DNA of 32,330 bases from Clostridiaceae bacterium (GCA_910575585.1 CAJTGF010000065.1:1-32330); one strand, 5' to 3'; positions 24,182 to 32,330 are shown, counted from the first letter of the stretch. Numbers and translations: made by a program. The notes: generated from the sequence alone by a model not told the origin.

Positions 24182-24606
24182 TCTCTGTCCTCCTTACCGC
24201 CCTTGTCGCTGTCCCGGTCATGGAGCTGCGCCAGCACGTCTTTTAACTTCTGCGGGATCGGCAGGCCGATCCGGGCGGAATTTTCCAGAAGGCTCACGCC
24301 CTCGTTGGAAATGTAAAAAAAGATCACCGCCGTGCGCAGCGCGTCCCCGGAGCCGATGATCTGCGCGTCGATCACATGGCCAATCCCCACCATGACGAAG
24401 ATCAGCACCTTGCGGAAAATCCCCTTAAATCCCACCTCGCTGGATAAGCTCTTATCCACAATGGCGCACATTACGCCGGTCAGGTAGTCGATCACCACAA
24501 AGGCGATCAGGGCATAGAAAAAGCCGTCCAGCTCCCCGAAGAACCAGCCCAGCCCTCCTCCAATGGCGGCCATAACCACCTGCATCCAGTTCCATACATT
24601 CTTCAT
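24178..24606 (-). CDS. Phage holin (Holin_4/TcdE-type family)
   Basis: This 142-residue membrane protein permeabilises the cell membrane so the endolysin can reach the wall. Hydrophobic helices are seen at about 8-24, 28-47, 66-86 and 90-105. The typical family segment runs from VIDYLTGVMCAIVDKSLSS through GFKGIFRKVLIF to NEGVSLLENSARIGLPIP. AAGGAGG precedes the ATG. It directly overlaps the endolysin gene by four bases, a normal lysis cassette. A terminator separates it from the tail hydrolase gene upstream. Confidence 0.88.
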   Translation of the reverse strand: MKNVWNWMQVVMAAIGGGLGWFFGELDGFFYALIAFVVIDYLTGVMCAIVDKSLSSEVGFKGIFRKVLIFVMVGIGHVIDAQIIGSGDALRTAVIFFYISNEGVSLLENSARIGLPIPQKLKDVLAQLHDRDSDKGGKEDRE

Positions 24607-24635
24607 GTTTCAAATCCTCCTTCATATTTTGATAT

Positions 24636-24660
24636 TGAAAAAGGACGCACAAAGCGTCCT
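24636..24660 (-). terminator. Terminator between tail hydrolase and holin
   Basis: Minus-strand AGGACGC-TTTGT-GCGTCCT followed by TTTTTC, 13 bases after the stop of the GH18-type gene. It separates the tail genes from the lysis cassette. Confidence 0.7.
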
Positions 24661-24672
24661 CATTTCCGGGCA

Positions 24673-27141
24673 TTAAGTTACCTGCTTCGGCAATGCCTCC
24701 CACAGCCGCATATCCTCCTGCCCCAAAGACCAGATGGCGATCCCCCGCAGCTTCCACCGGTAGGCCGCCTCGTTGGCCCAATAGACCAGCGAATCCACGT
24801 CCTGATAATACAAGATAGAAAAGCCGTCCGCGTCCCCAAGGAACAGCCGGGAAATCCAGACATTTATGTCCCTCGGAACGATCCGCGCCGTATAGTCCTG
24901 CCCGCAGGATAAGGCGAGCAGGTGGGAATGGAAAAAATCATAGTCGAGGGAAATCTCCTCGCTTCTGGTGGCGGTTTCCTCTATATCGGAGTTTACCGAA
25001 AACACCTGAAATTCTTCGTCCCACGTCACGCCGGAGCGGGCAATGCGCCCGAAGCTGGTCGTTCTCCCATCCGGGTATGCCACGTCAAAACATTCATACG
25101 GCTCATAGGCCCAAGCGTCCCCGGCCCGCAGAAGGTCACAGACGATAGTACCATCCGCCTGTATGCCCGCATAGCCGGAGGCAGCGCTCACCGTCGCCGT
25201 AAACCGCAGCGTATAGCTGGAACCGGAATATACCCGGACGCGGTTCCCGCGCTTTCGCATTTCCACCGTATAAAGCGTCGGGTCGCTGTGGATGGCGCTG
25301 GCCGGGGTTCTGGAAAAGCTGGCCGGGTAGCTCCCCAGCAGGGAGGAGCCTTGATACAGCTCCACCCGCTGGGTATCATAATTTAAGCAGCAGAAGATAT
25401 TCCCGATAAAGACACCGGCCCGCCCGCCGCCGCTTGGCGAAAAGCCCAGCCGCGCCCGGATATGCAGGTCACAAAAGCCTTCATATTTCCACGCAAGCCG
25501 CCCGGAGCCTTCCAGCAGGGAATAGGGGCGGCTCTCAAAATAGCCCTCCCGCCAGACCTCCCATTTCCCGGAGAGCGTCGTCCAGTAGCTGTCCGGCAAA
25601 GGCGTTTCGTCCCGGAAGTCCTCATACCACACAAGGGCGGAATCGGGCTTTCGCCGGAGCATTTCACAGGTCAGCTTAAAGCCCTTATCCGGCGTGGCCG
25701 GGCTGCCATTTACATCCAAGAATTGCCGGGGCGAAAGGGCAAAGGAAGCCTCCCCGGCGCTGGCAGATTCGGAAAAGCCGCTGCATACCCGGAAGCCGTA
25801 AAACTGCACGCCGGGAACGCCGCCGCTAATCATCAGGGTATGCGCCCCCGCCGAGAGATTCAGGCCGGAAGCAAAGGAGAGCCAGCAGGTGCGCCGCCAG
25901 TAGGGCCACCATAACCGACTCTCCGAGAATGTCTTTGCCTGCCCATCCACCGTCACCCGCAGGACGTTCTTATCCCAAAAGGGGAAACACAGCCTCACCG
26001 CCAGATCATACGTCCCGCTTTGCGCAATGGTAAAACGGTAGGTGGCGGAGCTTCCTTCCCCCAGCACCGTCATAGAATCGGAAACCGACACAATGCCAGA
26101 ATGGCTGTCCGGCGTGCCGCCGCCCCGGTCAAGGTACACGGTGCCAAAGGCGGCCTTCTGCTCCTTGCCGTAAGCGGTCAGATAATGCCTGCGGTTATAG
26201 GTTCCAGAAAGCAGCGGGTATTCAAAGCCTGCCGCGTCCCGGCCCTCCATGTAATCATAGACCTGTGGGAGCGCCCACGGCACCTTGTCGTAATCGTCCC
26301 AATAGGCCACAATGGGAATAAAGGGCTGGGGCGGCTTGTCGTCGGTAAAATTGTAGCCGCCGGTCATCCACAGCTTGGCGGCATAGTAGGTGTTGGAGGT
26401 TCCCCGGTAGGTCTTGCCGAGGTTCTCCGGCGTGTCGTATATCTGCCAGTTCCAGCCATAGCCCGGCAGGCCCATGAACAGCTTCTCCGGGTTCATGGCC
26501 CGAACCGCATAATCATAAATGCCTTCCAGCCAGCTCCGGGGCGATACCGGGCCGGGAGCGCTTCCAGCCCACGCCATCCCGTAAGACATAATGGAAGCCG
26601 TGTCGCAGTAAGCGTCGAGGTCGGTATAGACGCACCAGTTCTCACCGCCCACGGAGCCTTGCACGCCGGTCATGCCCGGCAGGCAGATATTGACGCGCTT
26701 GGCCGGGTTGTAGGCTTTGACGGTCTGGTAAATATCCCGGAACAGGGCATTTGCCGCCGCCCGGTTTTCATACCCACCGCCGCGCTCCAAATCAATGTCG
26801 ATCCCGGCGCACCACGGGTATTTTTCCATGATACGGACAATCTCGGATAAAAAAGTATCCTTCGCCCCGCCGGTATTATTGCGCAGGGCTGTAAAAATGC
26901 TGGCCGTCCCGTGGTTCATAATGGTAAGGAGCCAGTGGATATGGGGCCAGCGGTTAATGTAGGTCATCATGGAGGAAATGCTGGTGCCGGTTTCGGAGAT
27001 CGTGCCGGAGGCGCTCACCTCAAAGGTGAAAATCCCCACCGTATCCAGCCGGTCGCCGTAGTCCCGCAGGGCCTGATACATCCGGGAATTTCCCATAAAC
27101 GACCAGACCATGCACCGCTTGCCTTTCACATAGTCCCTCAT
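24673..27141 (-). CDS. GH18-type glycosidase with inserted carbohydrate-binding modules (tail-associated)
   Basis: The N-terminal 330 residues match a glycoside hydrolase 18 barrel: catalytic motif GIDIDLE with Asp115, Asp117 and Glu119, and later YDYAVRAMNPEKLFMGLPGYG. A beta-rich, carbohydrate-binding-like module follows (about 350-460), then a LamG/lectin-like module (about 510-680). The last 80 residues return to a GH18-like end (ILYYQDVDSLVYWANEA, then GIAIWSLGQED). This suggests binding modules inserted into one barrel rather than simply appended. It would cut glycan (chitin or N-acetylglucosamine polymers, possibly peptidoglycan) during phage adsorption. It shares a four-base ATGA overlap with the gene before it, placing it in the tail operon. 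Confidence 0.8.
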   Translation of the reverse strand: MRDYVKGKRCMVWSFMGNSRMYQALRDYGDRLDTVGIFTFEVSASGTISETGTSISSMMTYINRWPHIHWLLTIMNHGTASIFTALRNNTGGAKDTFLSEIVRIMEKYPWCAGIDIDLERGGGYENRAAANALFRDIYQTVKAYNPAKRVNICLPGMTGVQGSVGGENWCVYTDLDAYCDTASIMSYGMAWAGSAPGPVSPRSWLEGIYDYAVRAMNPEKLFMGLPGYGWNWQIYDTPENLGKTYRGTSNTYYAAKLWMTGGYNFTDDKPPQPFIPIVAYWDDYDKVPWALPQVYDYMEGRDAAGFEYPLLSGTYNRRHYLTAYGKEQKAAFGTVYLDRGGGTPDSHSGIVSVSDSMTVLGEGSSATYRFTIAQSGTYDLAVRLCFPFWDKNVLRVTVDGQAKTFSESRLWWPYWRRTCWLSFASGLNLSAGAHTLMISGGVPGVQFYGFRVCSGFSESASAGEASFALSPRQFLDVNGSPATPDKGFKLTCEMLRRKPDSALVWYEDFRDETPLPDSYWTTLSGKWEVWREGYFESRPYSLLEGSGRLAWKYEGFCDLHIRARLGFSPSGGGRAGVFIGNIFCCLNYDTQRVELYQGSSLLGSYPASFSRTPASAIHSDPTLYTVEMRKRGNRVRVYSGSSYTLRFTATVSAASGYAGIQADGTIVCDLLRAGDAWAYEPYECFDVAYPDGRTTSFGRIARSGVTWDEEFQVFSVNSDIEETATRSEEISLDYDFFHSHLLALSCGQDYTARIVPRDINVWISRLFLGDADGFSILYYQDVDSLVYWANEAAYRWKLRGIAIWSLGQEDMRLWEALPKQVT

Positions 27142-27719
27142 AAAATATCACCGCCTTCCTGCATTTCCTGAAACCGGAACAAAAGCCTTGCCGACTTTTT
27201 ATCTTCCAGCCTGACCGGATGTTTGCTGTCCCCGGCGGCGCTGTACTGGAAAAATCCATGCTTACAGGCAGGCTGCCCGTTCCTCAGACATTCCCGCGAG
27301 GAAGCTAAAAGGGCCACTTCGTCCCCGGCGGCGAGAGCCATAGGGAACGCCGCCTTATGCGCCCCGGCCCCGAGGCCCACGGACACGCTGCCCGCCGCCA
27401 TATCCTGCACCGGGTACAGATAGCAGTCCAGCCCCGCCGTATCAGCGCCGAGGTTAAACAGCACCACCGTTTCCGCCGAACGCACCACGCCGTTATAGAA
27501 CCGGGGCGGGACAATCGCCCCGTCCTCCCGGTATTTTTGCAGCAGGGTTTCCGCATGGATCACATAGCCCGTCAGCCGGTCGCCTTCCTGCACCATAAGG
27601 TCGGTGAAATAGATCGTGCCGGTACAGTCGGAAACGAGGGGCTTCACGGTAACGCTCACCACGCGCCGATCCTGCTTTGTCAGAATGGTTTCCGAAAACC
27701 TTGTGAATTTTGCCGCCAT
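27138..27719 (-). CDS. Small phage tail/baseplate-associated protein
   Basis: This 193-residue beta-rich protein has no recognised family. Its N-terminal region carries VSDCTGTIYFTDLMVQEGD and GYVIHAET, nearly the same as a segment in the 64-residue protein just upstream, so the two share a domain. The rest is a jelly-roll-like sequence rich in Gly/Ala/Val. It overlaps the GH18 gene start by four bases. A structural role at the tail tip is likely from context. Confidence 0.6.
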   Translation of the reverse strand: MAAKFTRFSETILTKQDRRVVSVTVKPLVSDCTGTIYFTDLMVQEGDRLTGYVIHAETLLQKYREDGAIVPPRFYNGVVRSAETVVLFNLGADTAGLDCYLYPVQDMAAGSVSVGLGAGAHKAAFPMALAAGDEVALLASSRECLRNGQPACKHGFFQYSAAGDSKHPVRLEDKKSARLLFRFQEMQEGGDIL

Positions 27720-27729
27720 GCCCGCCTCC

Positions 27730-27924
27730 TTACCCGTCCTGCGTCCACTGTATCTCGCTCACATGGCCCACCCAGCCGGTGGCAATGGAACCGCCCTGCA
27801 GGAGCATATCCGTGAAATACACCTGTCCGGTACAGTCGGTGACGCAGAGCCGGACGGTAATGGAGCGCAGGCGCTCATAGCCCTTCGGGGACACGTCGGC
27901 GGCCACCTGTGAAAAAAACACCAT
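27730..27924 (-). CDS. Short paralogue of the adjacent tail protein
   Basis: This 64-residue protein contains VTDCTGQVYFTDMLLQGGS and a GWVGHVSE segment, matching the N-terminal part of the 193-residue protein downstream. It starts 16 bases after the stop of the large tail gene and ends 11 bases before its paralogue. The pair probably arose by duplication, with this copy reduced to the shared module. Function unknown. Confidence 0.6.
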   Translation of the reverse strand: MVFFSQVAADVSPKGYERLRSITVRLCVTDCTGQVYFTDMLLQGGSIATGWVGHVSEIQWTQDG

Positions 27925-27939
27925 AGAAAGCCTCCTGTC

Positions 27940-30465
27940 TTAAAAGAGATCGATAAACCGCGTTTCCGTGGAGCCGTCCTCATATTCAAAAGTAACCTCG
28001 ATCCCCACCTGCCCGGCAGGGCCTTTCTTCAAATCCTCGGAGGCGATCTGCGCCGAGAAGGTATAGCTGCGACGGCTGGCCGGGTAGACGGTCTGCGCAA
28101 GGCTCTTTGTCATGCCAAGCACGCCCGCCGCCTTAAAGCAGGCCGTACCGGAAACGCCGTTCTCCGCGTCCACCTCAAATCCGGAATTGAGCCAGTAATT
28201 CATGCCGCTGTCCGCGCGGGAATTGCGCAGGTGGTTGAATGGCACAAGGTCTTTTACCTCCTGCCGGTCGATCACGTCGGTGGAAGCCAGCACGTCGGCG
28301 GCCTTATCCCATTGCGCCGAGGAATCCCCCAACTCCCGCAGAGTCGTGGATAACTCCAGCACCGTTTTCCACGGCTCCTGCAGGTTGTACTGGCGGCGCA
28401 CCACGCGGGTTTTCACAGATAAATGCAGGTCTTTGTCGTCAACCGTCACTATATCGCCCAAATCCCACGCCTCATGCTCATAGCCGGTTAAGGCCGACAA
28501 GTCCATAGCCGACAGCACATAGGAAATCCGGGGCTTTGCGTACTGCGCCAGCCGCATCTGCGTAAATTCCAGCATCTGATAGGGGTTCGTGAAGTTTGAG
28601 CAGTCCAACGTGGAAATGCGCACCTCGTTTGTATAGGTGAAATCCTCCACATACTCCCGGTTATTGTTGATAGAGGCAAAGGTCATGCCGTCCTTGCCGC
28701 AGGCATAAAGCCGGGTCACGAGGCTCCTCGTATCCACCACCCGCTGGATGGATTTCAGGTTTTTCTTGTAGGCGAACAGCGCCCCGGTATCCCTGCCGCC
28801 AAAGTTCAGCAGGTGGACGAGGCGGTTCGGGCAGTCAAAGATCAGGTCGCCGCCGTGGATATTCTGCGTGGCCCGGAGGATGGAGAGGGCGTTTTTCTCC
28901 GTACACTGCCATGTGCGCTTTGTGGCGACGTTCACCGTCCCCACCGCCCAGCCGGTATGTTCCAGCGCGTGGCGCATAGGGGCCTCGGCGGTGTCCGCAT
29001 TGAAGTCCACGGTTCCCTTTTCCTCCGAAAAGGAAAGGTCATAAAAGGCCGCCTCCGCATACGCCTGCGTCACAATGCGCCCGTCGCTGTCTTTGGTATC
29101 CGTCAGGGTTCGGATTCGGTAAATGTCGTTTACGATCTGCACCTGCTTCTCATTATCCAGCATGGCCCGCTTGGGGTCATGGAAGGGCAGGGAAAATTCC
29201 AGCGTATCCGAGCCGTTGACCTCGCTCGTCACCACAATGTCAAAGGCATTTTCCAAGACCGCTTCCCACGCGCCGCCCTGATCCAGCACCACAGGCCGGG
29301 CAAAGCCCAACTTTTCATAAGGGGCCTTCGGTATATCATGGAGCTGTATTTCCAGCACCTTCGGGCTGCGGGCCGTATCCTCTGTGGCAAGCGTCACCCG
29401 GAACCGGATATACTGCCGGTTCGGGGATTGCAGCTCACCGTTCACGCCCACCGTCTGCCACGCCGACCATTCTTCCAGATCGTCCGAGGTGGCCGTTTCG
29501 ATTTCCGCAATGGAAGTCACGCCCGCCGTATATTCGCTGGTGACGGATACCCGGCCTGTGCCGGAAAGGGCGCAGGGCGCGGCCTTCGTGACAAGCTGGC
29601 CGGTGGCCGGATACGCCCCGTCTGTATTCTGCCGCAGGGTAACGCTGCCCGGCTCCATAAGCGCGTCCACCGCACCGCCCATATCGCCGCCGTTGGCGGG
29701 AAGGGAGGCTTTGAAATATTCTGCCAGCTCCTGCGCGGTAAAGGAAGAATCCGTATCCAGAAACCAGTCGTCGAAGCCGCCCGCGTAATAATACTGCTCC
29801 GCCTGCATCCCCATCACCAGATCGGCCACGCAGGAGCGGTTTAATTCCCCCGTCCATGAAAGGGCGGCAGAAGTCCATACCGTTCCGCTTCCCCGGTCGC
29901 CGACCACATAAAAGGCCCGCTTATTGTCCGGCTCGATCACCGCCGCGATAAAATACCAGCCGTTGTTCACAAAGGAGAAAGGCGGCGTGACCGATTCATC
30001 CAGTATCAAAGAGCCGGAGGCATTATAGAGCATGAGCCTCGGCTTCCCCCGGATCAGAGAAAGGTAAAAAATGGGCTGGCCCGGCCCCTGCCTTGTATTA
30101 AAAATCGGGCAGTAGGTATTCCCCACCGAGTAGGTGGTGGGGTTCATCCAGCCGCCCACAATGAGCCGCGCTCCTAGCCGGGCAAAAATGGAGCCGTCAT
30201 TGACCGCCCGCAAACAGGTTTTCTCACTGGCAGGGTTGGAGATATTCATGCGGAAATACCGGCCCTTCTGGCCCTGCCGCATACTGGCCGTGGTGCCGCT
30301 CCAATGCACCACCGTAAAATCCCGGCCATTGCCGGAGGAATCGGCCAGCCGGTCATTGTTATCCGGGGCGGCCTCATTGAACCGCCAGAGGCCGGAAGCC
30401 GCATATTCCGCCGGAAATTCCCCGGTAAAATCCTCCTGCGCCGTCAGTATTGTTTTCACCGCCAT
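27940..30465 (-). CDS. Phage tail protein with N-terminal LamG and tail-endopeptidase-like core
   Basis: The start at ATG 30465 has GGAGGTG upstream; a longer frame to 30534 only runs into the preceding gene. The 841-residue protein begins with a LamG/concanavalin-like lectin domain (about 20-240: YAASGLWRFNEAAPDNND, ARLIVGGWMNPTTYS). A middle beta region follows. A siphovirus tail/baseplate core with prophage tail endopeptidase resemblance spans about 370-720 (VVTSEVNGSDTLEFSLPF, AYAEAAFYDLSF). A C-terminal carbohydrate-binding-like module ends the protein. This is the Tal-type protein closing the tail tip and contacting the cell surface. It starts four bases after the distal tail gene. Confidence 0.75.
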   Translation of the reverse strand: MAVKTILTAQEDFTGEFPAEYAASGLWRFNEAAPDNNDRLADSSGNGRDFTVVHWSGTTASMRQGQKGRYFRMNISNPASEKTCLRAVNDGSIFARLGARLIVGGWMNPTTYSVGNTYCPIFNTRQGPGQPIFYLSLIRGKPRLMLYNASGSLILDESVTPPFSFVNNGWYFIAAVIEPDNKRAFYVVGDRGSGTVWTSAALSWTGELNRSCVADLVMGMQAEQYYYAGGFDDWFLDTDSSFTAQELAEYFKASLPANGGDMGGAVDALMEPGSVTLRQNTDGAYPATGQLVTKAAPCALSGTGRVSVTSEYTAGVTSIAEIETATSDDLEEWSAWQTVGVNGELQSPNRQYIRFRVTLATEDTARSPKVLEIQLHDIPKAPYEKLGFARPVVLDQGGAWEAVLENAFDIVVTSEVNGSDTLEFSLPFHDPKRAMLDNEKQVQIVNDIYRIRTLTDTKDSDGRIVTQAYAEAAFYDLSFSEEKGTVDFNADTAEAPMRHALEHTGWAVGTVNVATKRTWQCTEKNALSILRATQNIHGGDLIFDCPNRLVHLLNFGGRDTGALFAYKKNLKSIQRVVDTRSLVTRLYACGKDGMTFASINNNREYVEDFTYTNEVRISTLDCSNFTNPYQMLEFTQMRLAQYAKPRISYVLSAMDLSALTGYEHEAWDLGDIVTVDDKDLHLSVKTRVVRRQYNLQEPWKTVLELSTTLRELGDSSAQWDKAADVLASTDVIDRQEVKDLVPFNHLRNSRADSGMNYWLNSGFEVDAENGVSGTACFKAAGVLGMTKSLAQTVYPASRRSYTFSAQIASEDLKKGPAGQVGIEVTFEYEDGSTETRFIDLF

Positions 30466-30469
30466 AGCC

Positions 30470-31237
30470 TCACCTCCATCTGCTCTTGGCCTGTATGCGA
30501 AGCTCGGAAAATACCGCACTCCCTGCCGTCCCAATCTCCACCACGTTCAGGCCCCGCCGCAGGACAGGAAAATTCAGCTCCTGCAGGCAGGGCAGGCCGT
30601 TCCTTAACGTATTCCCGGCGCTGTCCGTCACTTTCGCCGTTACCAGCCCCGTGTCGATCACCAGCACTTCCCCGGCGGAAAGCGGGCCGACAATGCGGAG
30701 CTCCTCGCCGTTTGTCTTTATGGAAATATGACCGGAGGCAACCGCCCCCTGCAGTACATAGACCGGCTCCGAATCCGTATTCCCCACCAGCCGCACGACC
30801 TCCTGCGCCCCGGTTCCGGTCAGTACAAAGGCTTCATCATCCAGCGCGTACCCGTAAGGGTCGGGGCACAAAAAGCGCAGGGAAAAGGAGCCAGCCGCCC
30901 GCAGGAGCCGCTCGCAGTCCACCGTATCCGACAGCCGCGCCTGAAAATACCGGTCGGGAACGTCGTCCAAGATAAGCTGTTTCAGCCCCTGCGTGGGGTC
31001 GAGCCATGCGGATACCCGGTCTAAGACGGATACCAGCGCGGCGAAGGTTTTCTGCGGGAAAACATTGCAGCTTATGTCAATGTAGCGCTCCCCGCTGTCG
31101 GCCCCGAAATCGGCAAGGCCCGGCTTACCGGGGACGGTTTCCGTATTGCTCCGCACCGAGGGCGAAGCCTGCCAGCCCGTCAGGCGGGCCTTGACCTTCA
31201 TGGATTGCGAAGATACTCCGCCATATTGAAAGCCCAT
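30470..31237 (-). CDS. Distal tail protein (Dit-like)
   Basis: The ATG at 31237 with AAGGAGGG upstream gives 255 residues. The sequence fits the siphovirus distal tail (Sipho_tail) family: an N-terminal belt domain (PGKPGLADFGADSGERYIDI, then DPTQGLKQLILDDVPDRYFQ) and a C-terminal galectin-like beta domain (about 140-255). Dit forms the hub joining tail tube and tip. It lies between tape measure and Tal-type genes, the normal order. Confidence 0.85.
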   Translation of the reverse strand: MGFQYGGVSSQSMKVKARLTGWQASPSVRSNTETVPGKPGLADFGADSGERYIDISCNVFPQKTFAALVSVLDRVSAWLDPTQGLKQLILDDVPDRYFQARLSDTVDCERLLRAAGSFSLRFLCPDPYGYALDDEAFVLTGTGAQEVVRLVGNTDSEPVYVLQGAVASGHISIKTNGEELRIVGPLSAGEVLVIDTGLVTAKVTDSAGNTLRNGLPCLQELNFPVLRRGLNVVEIGTAGSAVFSELRIQAKSRWR

Positions 31238-31307
31238 AAAAAAGCCCTCCTTCGTCGTCACAAACTACATATCGCTCACTTCCGCACAAGTGCGAAAGCT
31301 CACTCAT
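31125..31307 (-). CDS. Possible small leader ORF upstream of distal tail gene
   Basis: This 60-residue frame starts at ATG 31307 with a strong GAGGAGG nine bases upstream and runs into the distal tail gene in another frame. Only its first 20 or so codons lie outside that gene. The good ribosome binding site suggests translation, perhaps to couple expression of the next gene, but the protein sequence shows no family resemblance. Confidence 0.25.
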   Translation of the reverse strand: MSELSHLCGSERYVVCDDEGGLFYGLSIWRSIFAIHEGQGPPDGLAGFALGAEQYGNRPR

Positions 31308-31324
31308 TCCGTTGTTCCTCCTCT

Positions 31325-31352
31325 CCCCACAAAGCCTTCCGGCTTTGCGGGG
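31325..31352 (-). other. Strong GGAA-loop hairpin between tape measure and distal tail genes
   Basis: Minus-strand CCCCGCAAAGCC-GGAA-GGCTTTGTGGGG pairs over 12 bases with one wobble, five bases after the tape measure stop. No T-run follows, so it is more likely an RNA-processing or stability element than a simple terminator. Confidence 0.5.
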
Positions 31353-31357
31353 TTCCC

Positions 31358-32155
31358 CTAAGCAGTGATAATGCGGCCCTGTGCGCGGGAGCCGGTCTGC
31401 ATGAGGTTATAAAGCTCCTGCGAGATTTTCCGTATATCTTCCTCGCTGCGCACGATCATCTGCTGCACCATGACGAGTGGGCCGCCGCCCGCCATGAAAC
31501 CGGCCCCGCCGGATACGCCGCCGGACACGTTGGCGTTTGCATTGACCGAAAAATCCGTCGGGATCGAGGTCTGCATATCCTCGGCAAGCTGGTTCATCAC
31601 GCCGTCAATGTCAGCGCTCATTTTCTCGGCGGCAGAAACCGCGTCCTTCCCGTTGGTGTCAATGGAACCGGCAAGGCCCTTCACCATCATTTCACCGATC
31701 CACGCCATTTCCGTGGACGGGGAATGGATACCGAAGAAGTCGCAGATACCGTCCCAGATTGACGAAATCCAGCCGGACACCTTATCCCAAATCCAGCCTG
31801 CAAGGCTCTGGATGCCAGACCACAGGCCCTGCACAATGTTTTTGCCAATCTGTACGATAGACACCGCCGCTTGGCCGATCCCTTTCAGGATAGCCGAAAC
31901 GATCTGCGGCAGGGAGGCCACCAACTGCGGGATGGCCCGCACCAGCCCCACGGCCAACTGCACCACCAGCTTAATCCCCATCTCCACGATTTTCGGGAGG
32001 TTGTTTGTGATAAAGCTGATAATGGACGTGATAATCTGCGGCAATGCCGCAACGAGCCGGGGCAGCGCGTTCAGAAGGCCCTGCGCCAAGCCCTCGATAA
32101 TAGAGAAGGCCGCCGCTAAAATCTGATCCATGTTGTCGAGCAGCGTAGAGCAGAA
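31358..32155 (-). pseudogene. Tail tape measure protein, C-terminal fragment
   Basis: The frame encodes about 265 residues of a tape measure protein: alternating hydrophobic helices (PRLVAALPQIITSIISFI, IPQLVASLPQIVSAILKGIG), then the typical FFGIHSPSTEM segment and a C-terminal tail. These proteins are usually far longer and set tail length. Upstream of about 32155 the sequence changes to structured non-phage DNA, so the gene is interrupted. The TTG at 32173 is only an opening inside the inserted DNA. The family's beginning would lie right of the inserted element. Confidence 0.8.
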
Positions 32156-32330
32156 TGAACCTCCCCGGGGCAAGCCCTCAAGTACTGTGCTCGGCCCCTA
32201 CGTCGCCGCTCACAGTACTTGCCTTTTACATCTGCTTACGCATCTGTAAAAGCGGGGTATCGGGAATTCCTTGTCTCAGCCACTACACAAAGTCAGAAAA
32301 GCTTAGTTGTCCTTCTACCATTTCTCCCTG
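32156..32330 (-). mobile_element. Right end of a probable IS200/IS605-type TnpB element with guide-RNA-like hairpins (partial)
   Basis: On the minus strand the DNA holds a hairpin CTTTTACA..TGTAAAAG with GTAA loop (32252-32223), a ten-base stem AAGTACTGTG/CACAGTACTT (32220-32180), and ends GGGGAGGTTCA at 32156, directly against the tape measure coding frame. Many TnpB-carrying elements end in GAGGTTCA after a folded guide RNA. An incomplete reading frame precedes the hairpins (32283-32330). The alternative is another structured mobile RNA. Confidence 0.5.
32283..32330 (-). CDS. C-terminal end of an unidentified protein (partial)
   Basis: The last 15 codons, reading QGEMVEGQLSFSDFV then stop, are visible before the window ends. 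Position just before the folded right end suggests the transposon's own protein (possibly TnpB), but the short sequence is not diagnostic. Confidence 0.3.
   Translation of the reverse strand, partial: QGEMVEGQLSFSDFV

Noticed and set aside
23042-24316. Plus-strand open frame of 424 codons opposite the endolysin and holin
   Set aside because: The minus strand encodes clear SpoIID, amidase, LysM and holin domains; the plus frame has no domain and is a GC-rich shadow.
26020-26850. Plus-strand open frame of 276 codons opposite the GH18-type gene
   Set aside because: Overlaps the catalytic region of the minus-strand hydrolase; no family resemblance.
28813-29844. Plus-strand open frame of 343 codons opposite the large tail protein
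   Set aside because: Shadow of the minus-strand tail gene; no recognisable protein features.
32156-32173. TTG start of the tape measure frame at 32173
   Set aside because: It lies in inserted DNA across the element border; the true start should be far upstream.
1-32330. CRISPR array, tRNA or rRNA genes
   Set aside because: No regularly spaced repeats and no tRNA- or rRNA-like sequence were seen on either strand.

Overview
The window is a chimera of two mobile elements from an anaerobic Gram-positive host, most likely a clostridial gut bacterium (Lachnospiraceae/Oscillospiraceae type). The basis is gene content: a DUF3801/PcfB, MobC, MOBP relaxase and VirD4 conjugation block, DpnD/PcfM-like and DUF3789 small proteins, strong AGGAGG ribosome binding sites, a Spo0A-C-like protein and tandem large serine recombinases. 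Almost every gene is on the minus strand, so transcription runs from high to low coordinates. Species cannot be read from the sequence.

Region 1 (about 1-18,100) is an integrative conjugative element (ICE) backbone. Read right to left it holds a giant DNA methyltransferase-like/SNF2-like helicase (5' end lost, 3' end frameshifted), small conserved proteins, a DUF3991/Toprim primase-like protein, two DpnD/PcfM-like proteins, DUF3789, MobC, relaxase, PcfB, an ArdC-like protein, two small ICE proteins and the VirD4 coupling protein. VirD4 stops at base 111 inside its Walker B region, where the sequence changes to what looks like the 5' end (GTGCG) of a group II intron. The helicase, primase, MobC, relaxase and VirD4 together would process the DNA and deliver it to a type IV channel whose genes would lie left of the window.

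Two strongly AT-rich cargo islands sit in this backbone: 5,874-7,281 (DUF2971 protein plus a two-helix membrane protein) and 9,593-10,510 (a DUF4145/HEPN-like protein). Both islands share one architecture: GNRA-capped hairpin, small paralogous protein, terminator-like hairpin, cargo, second copy of that hairpin, second leader hairpin, then an ATGCC..ATATCG start. This duplicated, structure-bounded cargo module is the most novel feature I see.

Region 2 (about 18,100 to the right end) is the late/lysis/integration arm of a siphovirus-like prophage. Right to left it holds a tape measure fragment, distal tail protein, LamG-containing tail/endopeptidase protein, two small paralogous tail proteins, a GH18-type hydrolase, holin, a SpoIID-amidase-LysM endolysin, a SHOCT-like protein, an HTH/zinc-finger protein, two serine recombinases, a convergent Cro/CI-type repressor and a Spo0A-C-like protein. 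The order fits a prophage whose integration arm abuts the broken 5' end of the ICE helicase, so the phage appears to have integrated into the ICE. At the far right the tape measure gene is cut by structured DNA ending GGGGAGGTTCA, which looks like the right end of a TnpB-carrying IS200/IS605-type element. Both ends of the window therefore fall in likely multicopy mobile DNA, as is common at draft contig ends.
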